Source: Bacteroidales bacterium
Lineage (GTDB): Bacteria > Bacteroidota > Bacteroidia > Bacteroidales > ML635J-15
Length of the DNA stretch: 39,785 nt
NCBI GenBank assembly: GCA_017645925.1
Contig: JAGCNN010000158.1
Location: 1-39,785 of the forward strand
Direction of reading: 5' to 3'
Part shown: positions 31,738-39,785 of the stretch, one piece after another
Layout of the letters: each line of letters opens with the position of its first letter
Position numbering within the stretch: position 1 is the first letter of the stretch
Translations under genes and position numbers: made by a program
Notes under the pieces: generated by a model
What the model was told of the DNA's origin: nothing
The model's input: the letters and a program-made list of their open reading frames with translations, nothing else
Database searches by the model: none

Positions 31738-34311
31738 ATGAAACGATTGATTTCAACCATTATAATTGCAATATGCACCGTATGCGCATTCGCGCAAAGC
31801 ATTAATATCAGTTTCACAGGCAAGACCATACACGGGCACCACGTGGACATGGACAGCATAGTGATACGCAACCTAACGCAGGGATGGACGGCAACGCTCG
31901 TTGCTCCCGACACGTCCTGTTCGTTCGACCTGACGGCTATAAAAATCAACAGCGCGATGGCTGCCGAACTTTCGCAGAACGTACCGAACCCGTTCTACGG
32001 CAGCACCGAAGTTAACCTTGCTTTGCCCAAGCCCGACAAGGTAAGCATGCAAGCCCTTGACATGGGCGGGCGCGTTTTCGCCAACTACAACGGCACCCTG
32101 CCAGAAGGCGAACACAGATTTGCCGTTAGCCTTGCAACTCCGCAGGGATATCTGCTTTCGGCAAATACCTCCGACGGTACAAGTTCGATAAAAATGGTGA
32201 ACCTTGGCAGTGGCGGAATAAACAAAATTTCCTACCTTGGACAATTGGAGGGTAAGGCGCTGCGCGACGGCGACTATGACATAGTTATTGGCGATGAACT
32301 TGAATGTCTGGGCTATACCACCTACTGCGATTCCATATACGAAAGCGAATTGTACACAACTACAATAACCGATGGTTCCGATACCGAATGCCAGTTGCGG
32401 TTCAACCTTAGGTCGGGAGTGACGGTTGACGAGATAACAGCCTGCGGACGATACACATGGATAGACGGTCACACATACACAGAGAGCGACAGCACCGCAA
32501 CATACACGTTAAGAAACAGCATTGGCTGCGATTCGGTGATAAGGCTGGACCTCACCATATATCCATCGTATCTTTATCCTCCACAACAACAAATAATTGC
32601 TTGCGACAGTTATGAATGGGAAGGACAAACATATACGACATCAGGAGTTTTCAGAGTCGTTTATCAAACAGTTGATGGTTGTGATTCAACCATAATGTTG
32701 AACCTGGGTATAATCCATCCCCGAACCTACGAAACGGATACCACCGTCTGCGACAGCTACGAGTGGGAAGGACAAACGTACACCGTGGACAGTACATTCT
32801 CGACTACATACCAAAACCAATACGGCTGCGACAGTATAATAGCAATAAATTTTCACGTGAACCACTCAACCGAAACTATAGACACGAGAGAGGAATGCAG
32901 TTCGTTTGTATGGATTGACGGTAACACCTACACCGAAAGCAACAACGAGGCAACCTTTACCTACATTGCAGAAAACGGATGCGATTCGGTTGTAAGGCTA
33001 AACTTGACGATAACGCGCATAGAACATGAGTTCGATGCCTCCGCATGCAATTCGTACTGGTGGGGTGGACAGAATTATTCCCAAACTGGAGACTACACAA
33101 GGACATACACTGCAGCAAATGGCTGCGATAGCGTTGTAACCTTGCACTTTACACGGCTCTCAAACTATATATACGATACCATATATGCATGCGATTCCTA
33201 TACGTGGATTGACGGCAATACATATACAACAGAAACCCCCACAGGTCTTAGCTATATACGTAGGGTCCTCTCATATACCAACTCGCATGGTTGCGACAGC
33301 ACAATTGAAATGAGACTGTTCCTACAAGTCAACAATGTCACTGATACCCACCGCGCCTGTGATTCCTACACTTGGATTGACGGCAATACCTACACGGAAA
33401 GCAACAACACCGCCACTGTAACATATACTAACCAGTACGGCTGCGACTCGGTTGTACACCTGAACCTTACCATAGGGCACAGCGACAATACCGTACACGA
33501 GGTAACTGCCGAGGAATGTTCCTACTACCGGATGTCCAACGGAGAATATTTTACCGAAAGCGGCAACTACCGGCGAACCCTGCAAACTTCCTGCGGATGC
33601 GACAGCATAGTGTTGCTTCACCTTACAATTACAGGCGAAGATGGACTTGAAGGCACATTCTACGATGAACGCGACAACATTACATACCGTACAATACAAT
33701 ATGGTTGCCAGACATGGTTTGCTGAAGATTTGAGGACATCACATTTTAATGATGGAACAGAAATCCCTCACATAATTGGCAATAGATATGTTTTTTATAA
33801 GAGCGAATGGGGTTGGTCAACGGATATGGTTGGCGTATCTGGCTCTCACGATAGAGATTACGGATATTATTATAACATTAACTATAGAGGTAGATTCTGT
33901 CCAGAAGGATGGCGTTTGCCTACACAATCGGAATGGCAGGAACTTGTTAATACTATGGTTGCATACGGTGATTATGGTTGTGATGACAATGGAAACGCCA
34001 TAAAAGCAATGGTATCTTCTTCTAATTGGGTTGAAAGTGATATTGAATGTACGGCAGGATATAATCAGGAAACGAATAATTCCAGAGGTTTAGGTCTAAA
34101 TCCAGATGGCGTAATTTCATTGTATCCAGATGAACCAGGAGTAATAACAAGCGGTGGCTCAATGGCTGTATATTTGACCACAACCTCTTCAATAGGAATA
34201 TTTTCCAATAATATAAATTATTATGTTGCTGTTCAGCATGGTTATGACCCATATTCACCATATTATAATATTTATTGGGGTGTTCATATAAGATGTATAA
34301 GGGATAATTAA
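31738..34311 (+). CDS. Eight-repeat secreted protein with C-terminal FISUMP domain
   Basis: 857 aa with signal peptide MKRLISTIIIAICTVCAFAQ. Residues about 75-165 look like a T9SS type A-type module (LSQNVPNPFYGSTEVNLALP, then ALDMGGRVFANY and GYLLSANT) but at the N-terminus instead of the C-terminus. Residues about 225-635 hold eight repeats of 40-55 residues with the pattern ACDSYTWIDGNTYTES, then YTNQYGCDSVVHLNLTI; two Cys per repeat suggest a disulphide. The C-terminal 215 residues are a FISUMP (Fib_succ_major) domain: YRTIQYGCQTWFAEDLRTS, RFCPEGWRLPTQSEWQELV, ending HIRCIRDN. The function of FISUMP domains is not known; they occur on secreted proteins. Likely a surface or secreted protein. 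The RAYT copy 2 follows by 30 bases. Confidence 0.85.
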   Translation: MKRLISTIIIAICTVCAFAQSINISFTGKTIHGHHVDMDSIVIRNLTQGWTATLVAPDTSCSFDLTAIKINSAMAAELSQNVPNPFYGSTEVNLALPKPDKVSMQALDMGGRVFANYNGTLPEGEHRFAVSLATPQGYLLSANTSDGTSSIKMVNLGSGGINKISYLGQLEGKALRDGDYDIVIGDELECLGYTTYCDSIYESELYTTTITDGSDTECQLRFNLRSGVTVDEITACGRYTWIDGHTYTESDSTATYTLRNSIGCDSVIRLDLTIYPSYLYPPQQQIIACDSYEWEGQTYTTSGVFRVVYQTVDGCDSTIMLNLGIIHPRTYETDTTVCDSYEWEGQTYTVDSTFSTTYQNQYGCDSIIAINFHVNHSTETIDTREECSSFVWIDGNTYTESNNEATFTYIAENGCDSVVRLNLTITRIEHEFDASACNSYWWGGQNYSQTGDYTRTYTAANGCDSVVTLHFTRLSNYIYDTIYACDSYTWIDGNTYTTETPTGLSYIRRVLSYTNSHGCDSTIEMRLFLQVNNVTDTHRACDSYTWIDGNTYTESNNTATVTYTNQYGCDSVVHLNLTIGHSDNTVHEVTAEECSYYRMSNGEYFTESGNYRRTLQTSCGCDSIVLLHLTITGEDGLEGTFYDERDNITYRTIQYGCQTWFAEDLRTSHFNDGTEIPHIIGNRYVFYKSEWGWSTDMVGVSGSHDRDYGYYYNINYRGRFCPEGWRLPTQSEWQELVNTMVAYGDYGCDDNGNAIKAMVSSSNWVESDIECTAGYNQETNNSRGLGLNPDGVISLYPDEPGVITSGGSMAVYLTTTSSIGIFSNNINYYVAVQHGYDPYSPYYNIYWGVHIRCIRDN

Positions 34312-34341
34312 TTTTCTCACCAACAGACCGATATGTTATTT

Positions 34342-34914
34342 ATGCCTGCCGAAAAAATCCAAAATAAATATCGCATTGGGACAAAACGCGCATCGTGGCA
34401 CGATTACAACGGTGGCGAATATTTCATTACGATATGCACAAAGGGGAGAAAACATTATTTCGGGGAAATCGTTGACGGAGAAATGCAATTGTCGGCGGTG
34501 GGGAAATATACGGATGAATGTGTGCGAAAAATTTCGGAACACAACCCATACGCACAAATTCCCCAATATGTTATTATGCCCGACCATATTCATTTGATTG
34601 TGATAATTTCCGGTGACGATTGTAGAATCGCACCATGGTGCGATTCTACGATGGAACCCGTTGATGGGAAAAACAAAACCATGCAAAAAATGGCCAGCGA
34701 CAAGGGTCGTTTATCAATCGCGATGGGTGGTTTCAAACAATCCGTTACACGGTTTGACCGCCAAAACGGCATCCCATTCCAATGGCAATCCCGTTTCTAC
34801 GACCACATCATCCGCGACCAAAATGAAATGAACCAAATTGCCGAATACATCGAAAACAATGTGGCGAAATGGGAATCAGACAATTTAAATGATAATTTGA
34901 CGCAAAAGATTTAA
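34342..34914 (+). CDS. RAYT-type transposase (Y1, IS200-like), copy 2, apparently intact
   Basis: 190 aa from MPAEKIQNKYRIG; the frame extends three codons upstream. It carries the Y1/HUH signature: MPDHIHLIVII (His82, His84) and the catalytic tyrosine in QSRFYDHIIRDQNEMNQIAEY (Tyr153), with the usual NNVAKW ending. These single-domain enzymes, related to IS200/IS605 TnpA, are thought to mobilise palindromic REP sequences; they are single-copy housekeeping-like genes in many genomes. A perfect 28-bp palindrome (34622-34649) lies within the gene just after the HUH motif, coding for residues about 94-103. The gene stops 4 bases before the start of adhesin 3, and its leader duplicates that of copy 1. 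Confidence 0.85.
   Translation: MPAEKIQNKYRIGTKRASWHDYNGGEYFITICTKGRKHYFGEIVDGEMQLSAVGKYTDECVRKISEHNPYAQIPQYVIMPDHIHLIVIISGDDCRIAPWCDSTMEPVDGKNKTMQKMASDKGRLSIAMGGFKQSVTRFDRQNGIPFQWQSRFYDHIIRDQNEMNQIAEYIENNVAKWESDNLNDNLTQKI
34622..34649. repeat. Perfect 28-bp palindrome inside RAYT copy 2
   Basis: Each half reads GTAGAATCGCACCA from its own strand. Its length and its GTAGA...TCTAC ends are the same as those of the intergenic palindrome at 39754-39781, which suggests a common class of element. Confidence 0.85.
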
Positions 34915-34918
34915 AATA

Positions 34919-37900
34919 ATGTTTAGGAAATTCTGCATATTGACATTATTGTTTCTGCTTTCGGCATTTGCCGCAAAGGCGCAACTTTCCGTAACCATCA
35001 CTGGCGATTCGTTCTGCGGATGCTCGCCACAAAACCTTACTTTCGGCTGTCAGGTTGCCAATGCAGGACCAAACGTGGCATATTCGTGGTCGTCGGGCAG
35101 CGGCGATGTGTCGCACCTTGCAACACCGACTTTCTCCTACCTCGAAGGCGGAACATATACCGTTTCGGTAACTGTTACAAGCGGCGGAGCAACAGCAAGT
35201 GCCAGCCGCGAGGTTGTGATTTTCCAGTCGCCCGAAGCGCACTTCAACGAAACGCCAGTCTCGGGCTGTACGCCCTTCGACTATTCGCTCAGCGATATGT
35301 CAATTCAGGGCGATGCACCGATTACAAGCTGGCTGTGGTACTGGGGAGACGGACAGACATCGACGGGGCAGAATGTTTCGCATACTTACCTAAATTCAGG
35401 GCTTTTGACGGTTTCGTTGCGTGTTACCGATGGAAACGGCTGCATAGGCGAACGATATGCGCAGACTGTAAATGTATCGTCGGCTCCTTTGCTGTCGGTG
35501 GTGACAGAAATTGACCAGTGGTGCGAACCGCCATTGCAAGTGCCTTTCGTATCGCAAGTTACAACAGCGCCAAATGTTTCTTCTTCATATACTTTAAATT
35601 GGAATTTCGGCGATGGACAGACAGGCTCAGGCGACAGTCCTAGTCATACCTACACTACGCACGGACATTTTGATGTGAGCGTTACCGCTACCGACAGCTA
35701 CGGATGCTCCACCACGCACGTTTATCCCGATATGATTTCCATTGCCCCTTTAGTACCGCGCTTTGATGCTCCTAGTACTGTGTGCAGAAAGGTTTCCGCC
35801 GCTTTCCGTAGCCTTATGTCGCGAACAACCAGCTGCTCATGGAACTTTGGTGACGGCTCTCCTGTTTCGTACGACTATATCGCATACCATGTTTATATGA
35901 ATGCAGGAACATACACAGGTACATTTACCGCCGACCCGGGCGGACCTTGCGAACGTTCCGAAAACTTTACTGTAAATGTGCAATATGTCGAGGCTTCGTT
36001 TGTGGTTGACGGAACATTTTCGTGCGACTATCCATACACGGTGCAGTTTACAAATACCTCCGTTGGCGATGATATTTCGTACAGGTACGATGTGGGGATG
36101 GGACCTTACAGCTTGTATTCGGCAGAGAACCCCGAAGTAACATACGGTCAGAATGGCGTTTACCACACATCAATGACGGCTTATACGAGTGCTGGCTGCT
36201 ACGACACCTTTGACGGTCCGACAATAACGGTAAACCATCCCGAAGGCAATATGGAGTCGAATAGCTGCGGCAATTGTGCGCCCGAAACCGTGAGGTTCGA
36301 CCATCACGTAGTTTATACCGAAAACAGCGAAATTGTTGACTATTTCTGGGATTTTGGCGATGGAACGACATTGCATACTACATATACGCCTGTATCGCAT
36401 ACATATACTCAGCAAGGTGCTTACGCTCCAACGCTTACTATCACCGACCGCAATGGCTGCACCGATACCCGTTCGATGAACTCATACGACGGCGGTTGCG
36501 ATACCGTAGAAATAGGCATACAGATTCCACCCGAGGATTTCTGGGCTACAGACTTGAATCTCAATCTGATAAACCGCGACACAGTCTGCCCGCAGGATTT
36601 GTACCTTTTCTACAATTCCATGTACGAAAGTTCCGACAGCATTGACTTTTACATGCTTATTACGACTCCCCAAAATGGCACCAGCTACAATGCCAACAGT
36701 ATGTACAATGATTTTGTTTTTGATGTTGACACAGGCTGGAACAATGTGGGCATACGTACAGAATACATGCATTGCCAGTCAAGCACTTATTGGTGGGACA
36801 TGGTATATGTTTTGCCTCCAATTCTGCATTTTGGACAGTACTCCCATTGTTCGGCTCCTTTTGACTTCACCTATACCATTGTTGACAACCGAGGGGCGCA
36901 GTATTGGGAGTGGATTATTACTTCTGGCTCCGATACACTGTATTATCTTCCTCATTCAACAGCGCCAATACTGCATTACACTTATCCCGACTATGGTGCA
37001 TATACCTGCATGGTCGTGGGGCACAACGACAATTCAGGTTGCTCGTTTGTAACTTATGTTTCCAGCGATATTGCCGTGCAGCCTTTTGTATGGCATTTGG
37101 AATATGATACCGTGTGCATGGGTGGCTACTCGGCGGTAGAAGTGGATAGTTTTGCCTCGGTGTATGTTGACATTGCATACAACTGGGGAGTTAACGATGT
37201 TCCAATAGATGAGCTTGAATGGTTTGAGATTGGCACTAACCTTTCCCATACACATTGTTTTCACGATGCAGGCGACCGAACCGTAACGGTTTATCTTCGT
37301 CAGAGCGACGGATGCATTTCGATTTTTACCAAGCCGATATATGTTGTTGACCCTGCATCGACCATAATGCCGCCACAGACAATAGCCTGCGCTCCTGCAA
37401 ACGTTGAATTCGAGTGCATACTTACCAATACCAACGATCCTATTGGCGATGTGCAGTGGAATCTTATAAGCGGTGAAACCGTTCGTGGAAACCCGGTATC
37501 GCACGAGTACACCGATACAGGCTATTACTCTATACACTACATGGTTACGACAAGGCATGGTTGTTACGAGCGCCGGTCGTTTGAAGACCATCTGCACGTC
37601 ATCGACATTCCCGACCTTGTAGTTGACTTTGACGACAGCATCTGCAATACCGATTTGGTCATCTTTACCTCTAATGTTGACAATCCTGATTTCCGCTACG
37701 ACTGGGATTTCGGCGATGGCGAAGTGATGCAGAATATTGGACCGGTGGTTTCGCATCGCTATTCTGTTCCGGGCAGGTATCCCGTGACGCTTAATGTTAC
37801 AGGAGGAATTGGCTGCACCGATTTTGCCGACTACCCCGATGGTGTCTTTGTCGAAAGCCTCGAAGCAAACCTTTCGCCAATGAGCCAGAGTTTCAACTGC

Positions 37901-39370
37901 TATCCTGCCCAGCCTATATTTGATGTGTCGGCAATAGCCTTGCCCGACGGCACCGAACCCTCGTTCCACTGGAGTATGGGCAACGGCGACAACCTTTATG
38001 TAGAAAACCCTGAATATCTTTACAACACACCCGGATTCTATTCAATTTCGCTTGAAGTAACAACTCCTGCCGGTTGCCGAGTAGTGAAAAGCACAAGCGT
38101 TTCGATAAATGGGCCTACCGCCGAAATCAACATCAGCGACACTGCCATTTGCGCCGGCGATGATGTTACGTTTCGAATACAGAATGCGCAGAATGTCCAG
38201 TCGTTCCAATGGGTTGTTGGTGGCGGATACAACTATAATACTCCAACTGTTACGCATACCTACGACTATGTTCCGCAGTCGGGATATTTCCCTGTGGTTC
38301 TTACTCTTACCACTGGCGAATGTTCGGTTGACATAACCGAGATGATATATGTTTATGAAGTTGATGCGCGTTTCGGTCTGTATGCCGACAGCGTTGAAAT
38401 AACCGAAGGCTTGTGTGCGCCTTTGTCGGCAACTTTGGTAAACCAGTCCTCGGAAAATGCCCAGTGGAAATGGTATCTTAATGGTCGCAGGTTTGGCGCA
38501 TCGTCTGAGGAAATACCCGTTTACTGGACAAATCAGTCGTACAGCGATTCTACATTTGTAGTTTCGCTTGCCGTAACCAACGAGCATAGCTGCTACGACA
38601 GTGTTTCGCACGAATATGTGCTCTTCCCAAGCCCGCATCCGATAACAAGCAGGGACACAGTAATATGCTTGGGCGACGAAATAGACATTATTGTTGTTGG
38701 CGGAAATTCGTATTACTGGAATGCGCCTATCAATAGCAGCAATCCGCGTCAGACCGTTACGCCAACCGAAAATACAACCTACTATGTAGATGTATATACC
38801 GAACATTTATGCTCGGCAAGCGATTCGGTTCATATTGATGTGATTGCGCCTGTCGAAGCTGAAATAGAACCCGATTATGCATCAATAAACATCGGAGATA
38901 CGCTTGTTGCAGTGGTGCTTTCCGAAAGCGACCTGAATTGCCGCTGGGCGCCACTTGACAGCGTGATTTCATTAGGCTGCGACACCTTGTACTTCTTCCC
39001 GAGCAGAAGTAGCGACTATTCGGTATGGCTCAGCGATTCGCTTGGCTGCTACGAAAGCCGTTTCGACATACATATTGATGTTGACATGAAGTTTTCGCTT
39101 GATGTGCCGGGTGCATTCACTCCGCTAAGCGAAGGCGACGGCAACAACATTGTATATGTGCGCGGACTTGGCATAAGGCGTTTGTTGCAGTTCCGCATCT
39201 TCAACCGCTGGGGCGAGGAGGTGTTTTTCTCCAACGACCTCAACAAGGGCTGGGACGGCACGCTCAAAGGCAAGGTTCAGAACATCGATACCTATTCCTA
39301 CTATGTGGAAGCCGAAATGTACGACGGCAGCATAAGAACGAAAAAAGGAAACTTGATGCTGATAAGGTAG
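34919..39370 (+). CDS. Giant PKD-repeat adhesin 3 with gliding-motility/T9SS type B C-terminal domain
   Basis: 1483 aa. Signal peptide MFRKFCILTLLFLLSAFAAK is followed by AQLSVTITGDSFCGCSPQ, the same mature start as the two other giants. PKD motifs (WNFGDGQTGSGDSPSHTY with GHFDVSVTATDSYGC, WDFGDGTTLHTTYTPVSHTY and others) run to about residue 1050. Then come the SYSDS...SLAVTNEHSCYDS Ig-like part and the type B C-terminus LDVPGAFTPLSEGDGNN to KKGNLMLIR. Exported by T9SS, likely cell-surface and adhesive. Unlike adhesin 1 it has no clear promoter of its own: the RAYT gene ends 4 bases upstream, so it may be co-transcribed with it or use a weak box (TAATTTG at about 34892-34898). Its 3' end and first bases after the stop match those of adhesin 1. 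Confidence 0.9.
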   Translation: MFRKFCILTLLFLLSAFAAKAQLSVTITGDSFCGCSPQNLTFGCQVANAGPNVAYSWSSGSGDVSHLATPTFSYLEGGTYTVSVTVTSGGATASASREVVIFQSPEAHFNETPVSGCTPFDYSLSDMSIQGDAPITSWLWYWGDGQTSTGQNVSHTYLNSGLLTVSLRVTDGNGCIGERYAQTVNVSSAPLLSVVTEIDQWCEPPLQVPFVSQVTTAPNVSSSYTLNWNFGDGQTGSGDSPSHTYTTHGHFDVSVTATDSYGCSTTHVYPDMISIAPLVPRFDAPSTVCRKVSAAFRSLMSRTTSCSWNFGDGSPVSYDYIAYHVYMNAGTYTGTFTADPGGPCERSENFTVNVQYVEASFVVDGTFSCDYPYTVQFTNTSVGDDISYRYDVGMGPYSLYSAENPEVTYGQNGVYHTSMTAYTSAGCYDTFDGPTITVNHPEGNMESNSCGNCAPETVRFDHHVVYTENSEIVDYFWDFGDGTTLHTTYTPVSHTYTQQGAYAPTLTITDRNGCTDTRSMNSYDGGCDTVEIGIQIPPEDFWATDLNLNLINRDTVCPQDLYLFYNSMYESSDSIDFYMLITTPQNGTSYNANSMYNDFVFDVDTGWNNVGIRTEYMHCQSSTYWWDMVYVLPPILHFGQYSHCSAPFDFTYTIVDNRGAQYWEWIITSGSDTLYYLPHSTAPILHYTYPDYGAYTCMVVGHNDNSGCSFVTYVSSDIAVQPFVWHLEYDTVCMGGYSAVEVDSFASVYVDIAYNWGVNDVPIDELEWFEIGTNLSHTHCFHDAGDRTVTVYLRQSDGCISIFTKPIYVVDPASTIMPPQTIACAPANVEFECILTNTNDPIGDVQWNLISGETVRGNPVSHEYTDTGYYSIHYMVTTRHGCYERRSFEDHLHVIDIPDLVVDFDDSICNTDLVIFTSNVDNPDFRYDWDFGDGEVMQNIGPVVSHRYSVPGRYPVTLNVTGGIGCTDFADYPDGVFVESLEANLSPMSQSFNCYPAQPIFDVSAIALPDGTEPSFHWSMGNGDNLYVENPEYLYNTPGFYSISLEVTTPAGCRVVKSTSVSINGPTAEINISDTAICAGDDVTFRIQNAQNVQSFQWVVGGGYNYNTPTVTHTYDYVPQSGYFPVVLTLTTGECSVDITEMIYVYEVDARFGLYADSVEITEGLCAPLSATLVNQSSENAQWKWYLNGRRFGASSEEIPVYWTNQSYSDSTFVVSLAVTNEHSCYDSVSHEYVLFPSPHPITSRDTVICLGDEIDIIVVGGNSYYWNAPINSSNPRQTVTPTENTTYYVDVYTEHLCSASDSVHIDVIAPVEAEIEPDYASINIGDTLVAVVLSESDLNCRWAPLDSVISLGCDTLYFFPSRSSDYSVWLSDSLGCYESRFDIHIDVDMKFSLDVPGAFTPLSEGDGNNIVYVRGLGIRRLLQFRIFNRWGEEVFFSNDLNKGWDGTLKGKVQNIDTYSYYVEAEMYDGSIRTKKGNLMLIR

Positions 39371-39401
39371 GATTTGGACACAAAAATCAACAAACAATAT
39401 T

Positions 39402-39514
39402 GTTGTCCAAAGTTGTCTTCTTTTTATTTGCGGAGCTATGGAATAATTTGTTGAGCCGCAAGATTTTGCGACTGTACTAGCTGTTTTTAAGACAACAAGG
39501 ACAACAAAGACAAC
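39402..39514. repeat. Composite inverted repeat, copy A3
   Basis: GTTGTCCAAAGTTGTCTTC at the left, inner GAGCCGCAAGATTTTGCGACT (one arm changed), and GACAACAAGGACAACAAAG with a last GACAAC at the right. The left arm has an extra insertion (ATTTGCGGAGCTATGGAATA) compared with A1 and A2. Confidence 0.8.
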
Positions 39515-39545
39515 ATTTTTTTGCAGAAATGGTGTTGTATGTTTT

Positions 39546-39573
39546 GTAGAGATGTTGCGCGTAACATCTTTAC
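39546..39573. repeat. Imperfect 28-bp palindrome (P2)
   Basis: GTAGAGATGTTGCG followed by CGTAACATCTTTAC; two mismatches to a perfect palindrome. It sits after A3 as P1 sits after A1. Confidence 0.8.
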
Positions 39574-39593
39574 ATATTTCCCCAATGTTCAAT

Positions 39594-39721
39594 GTTGTCC
39601 AAAGTTGTCAATGTTGTCTTCTTTTTATTTGATCTATGGAATAATTTGTTGAGCCGCATAATTTTGCGGCCGTACATGCTCTCAGCTTTTTTTCAAAGAC
39701 AACAAGGACAACAAAGACAAC
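39594..39721. repeat. Composite inverted repeat, copy A4
   Basis: Three GTTGTC units, TTCTTTTTATTTG, inner GCCGCATAATTTTGCGGC (one central change), TTTTTTTCAAA and three GACAAC units. The rest of 39371-39785 contains no gene. Confidence 0.82.
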
Positions 39722-39753
39722 ATTTTTTTTGCAGAAATGGCGTTGTTTTGTTA

Positions 39754-39781
39754 GTAGAGATGTTGCGCGCAACATCTCTAC
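39754..39781. repeat. Perfect 28-bp palindrome (P3)
   Basis: Each half reads GTAGAGATGTTGCG from its own strand. It follows A4 and ends 4 bases before the window edge, so the array may continue outside. Confidence 0.85.
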
Positions 39782-39785
39782 AGAT

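Noticed and set aside
37034..37969. 311-codon minus-strand open frame inside adhesin 3
   Set aside because: Antisense shadow of the PKD repeats, with no promoter, signal peptide or known domain.

Overview
The window reads as a chromosomal segment of a Bacteroidota bacterium, most likely Bacteroidales-like. Upstream of most genes there are matches to the Bacteroidota -7 promoter box TAnnTTTG. Several proteins end in type IX secretion system (T9SS) sorting domains. A PorP/SprF gene is paired with an OmpA-family gene, and there are PKD-repeat giants and a FISUMP-domain protein. I cannot name a species.

Left part (1-3.1 kb): a partial AAA-type ATPase; a decayed fragment of a kinase C-terminus; a membrane-anchored Ser/Thr kinase; and a divergently transcribed 206-aa protein that converges on the next gene at a strong hairpin. 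Then (3.1-14.1 kb, all minus strand): a seven-PKD type A T9SS substrate, a small beta-barrel-like protein with a perfect terminator, a TPR lipoprotein overlapping a ComEC/Rec2 protein, a fused FAD/Fe-S oxidoreductase and an amidohydrolase.

Central part (14.2-19.94 kb, minus strand): two T9SS type A cargo proteins, then PorP/SprF, then a PorE-like protein (TPR, beta-propeller, regulatory domain, OmpA C-terminal domain). The spacing is tight (3, 49 and 2 bases). Divergent from this block is the first of three giant PKD proteins (about 1490 aa each), all with near-identical gliding-motility/type B C-terminal domains (20.1-24.6, 25.1-29.6 and 34.9-39.4 kb). The layout fits a secretion module facing a family of long surface adhesins, comparable with SprF and SprB of Flavobacterium.

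Right part (24.6-39.8 kb) is rearranged and repeat-rich. It holds a lipoprotein, a truncated duplicate of that lipoprotein's 5' end joined to the 3' end of a FISUMP gene, two copies of a REP-associated tyrosine transposase (RAYT; one lacks its catalytic-tyrosine segment), an eight-repeat FISUMP protein and many palindromic repeats. A composite repeat, made of a long GTTGTC/GACAAC inverted repeat around a GCCGCAA/TTGCGGC palindrome and followed by a 24-28 bp palindrome, follows the first and third giant genes. Palindromes of the same general style also lie inside the RAYT genes. The RAYT/palindrome network and its link to the adhesin family are the most unusual content. No rRNA, tRNA or CRISPR array was seen.
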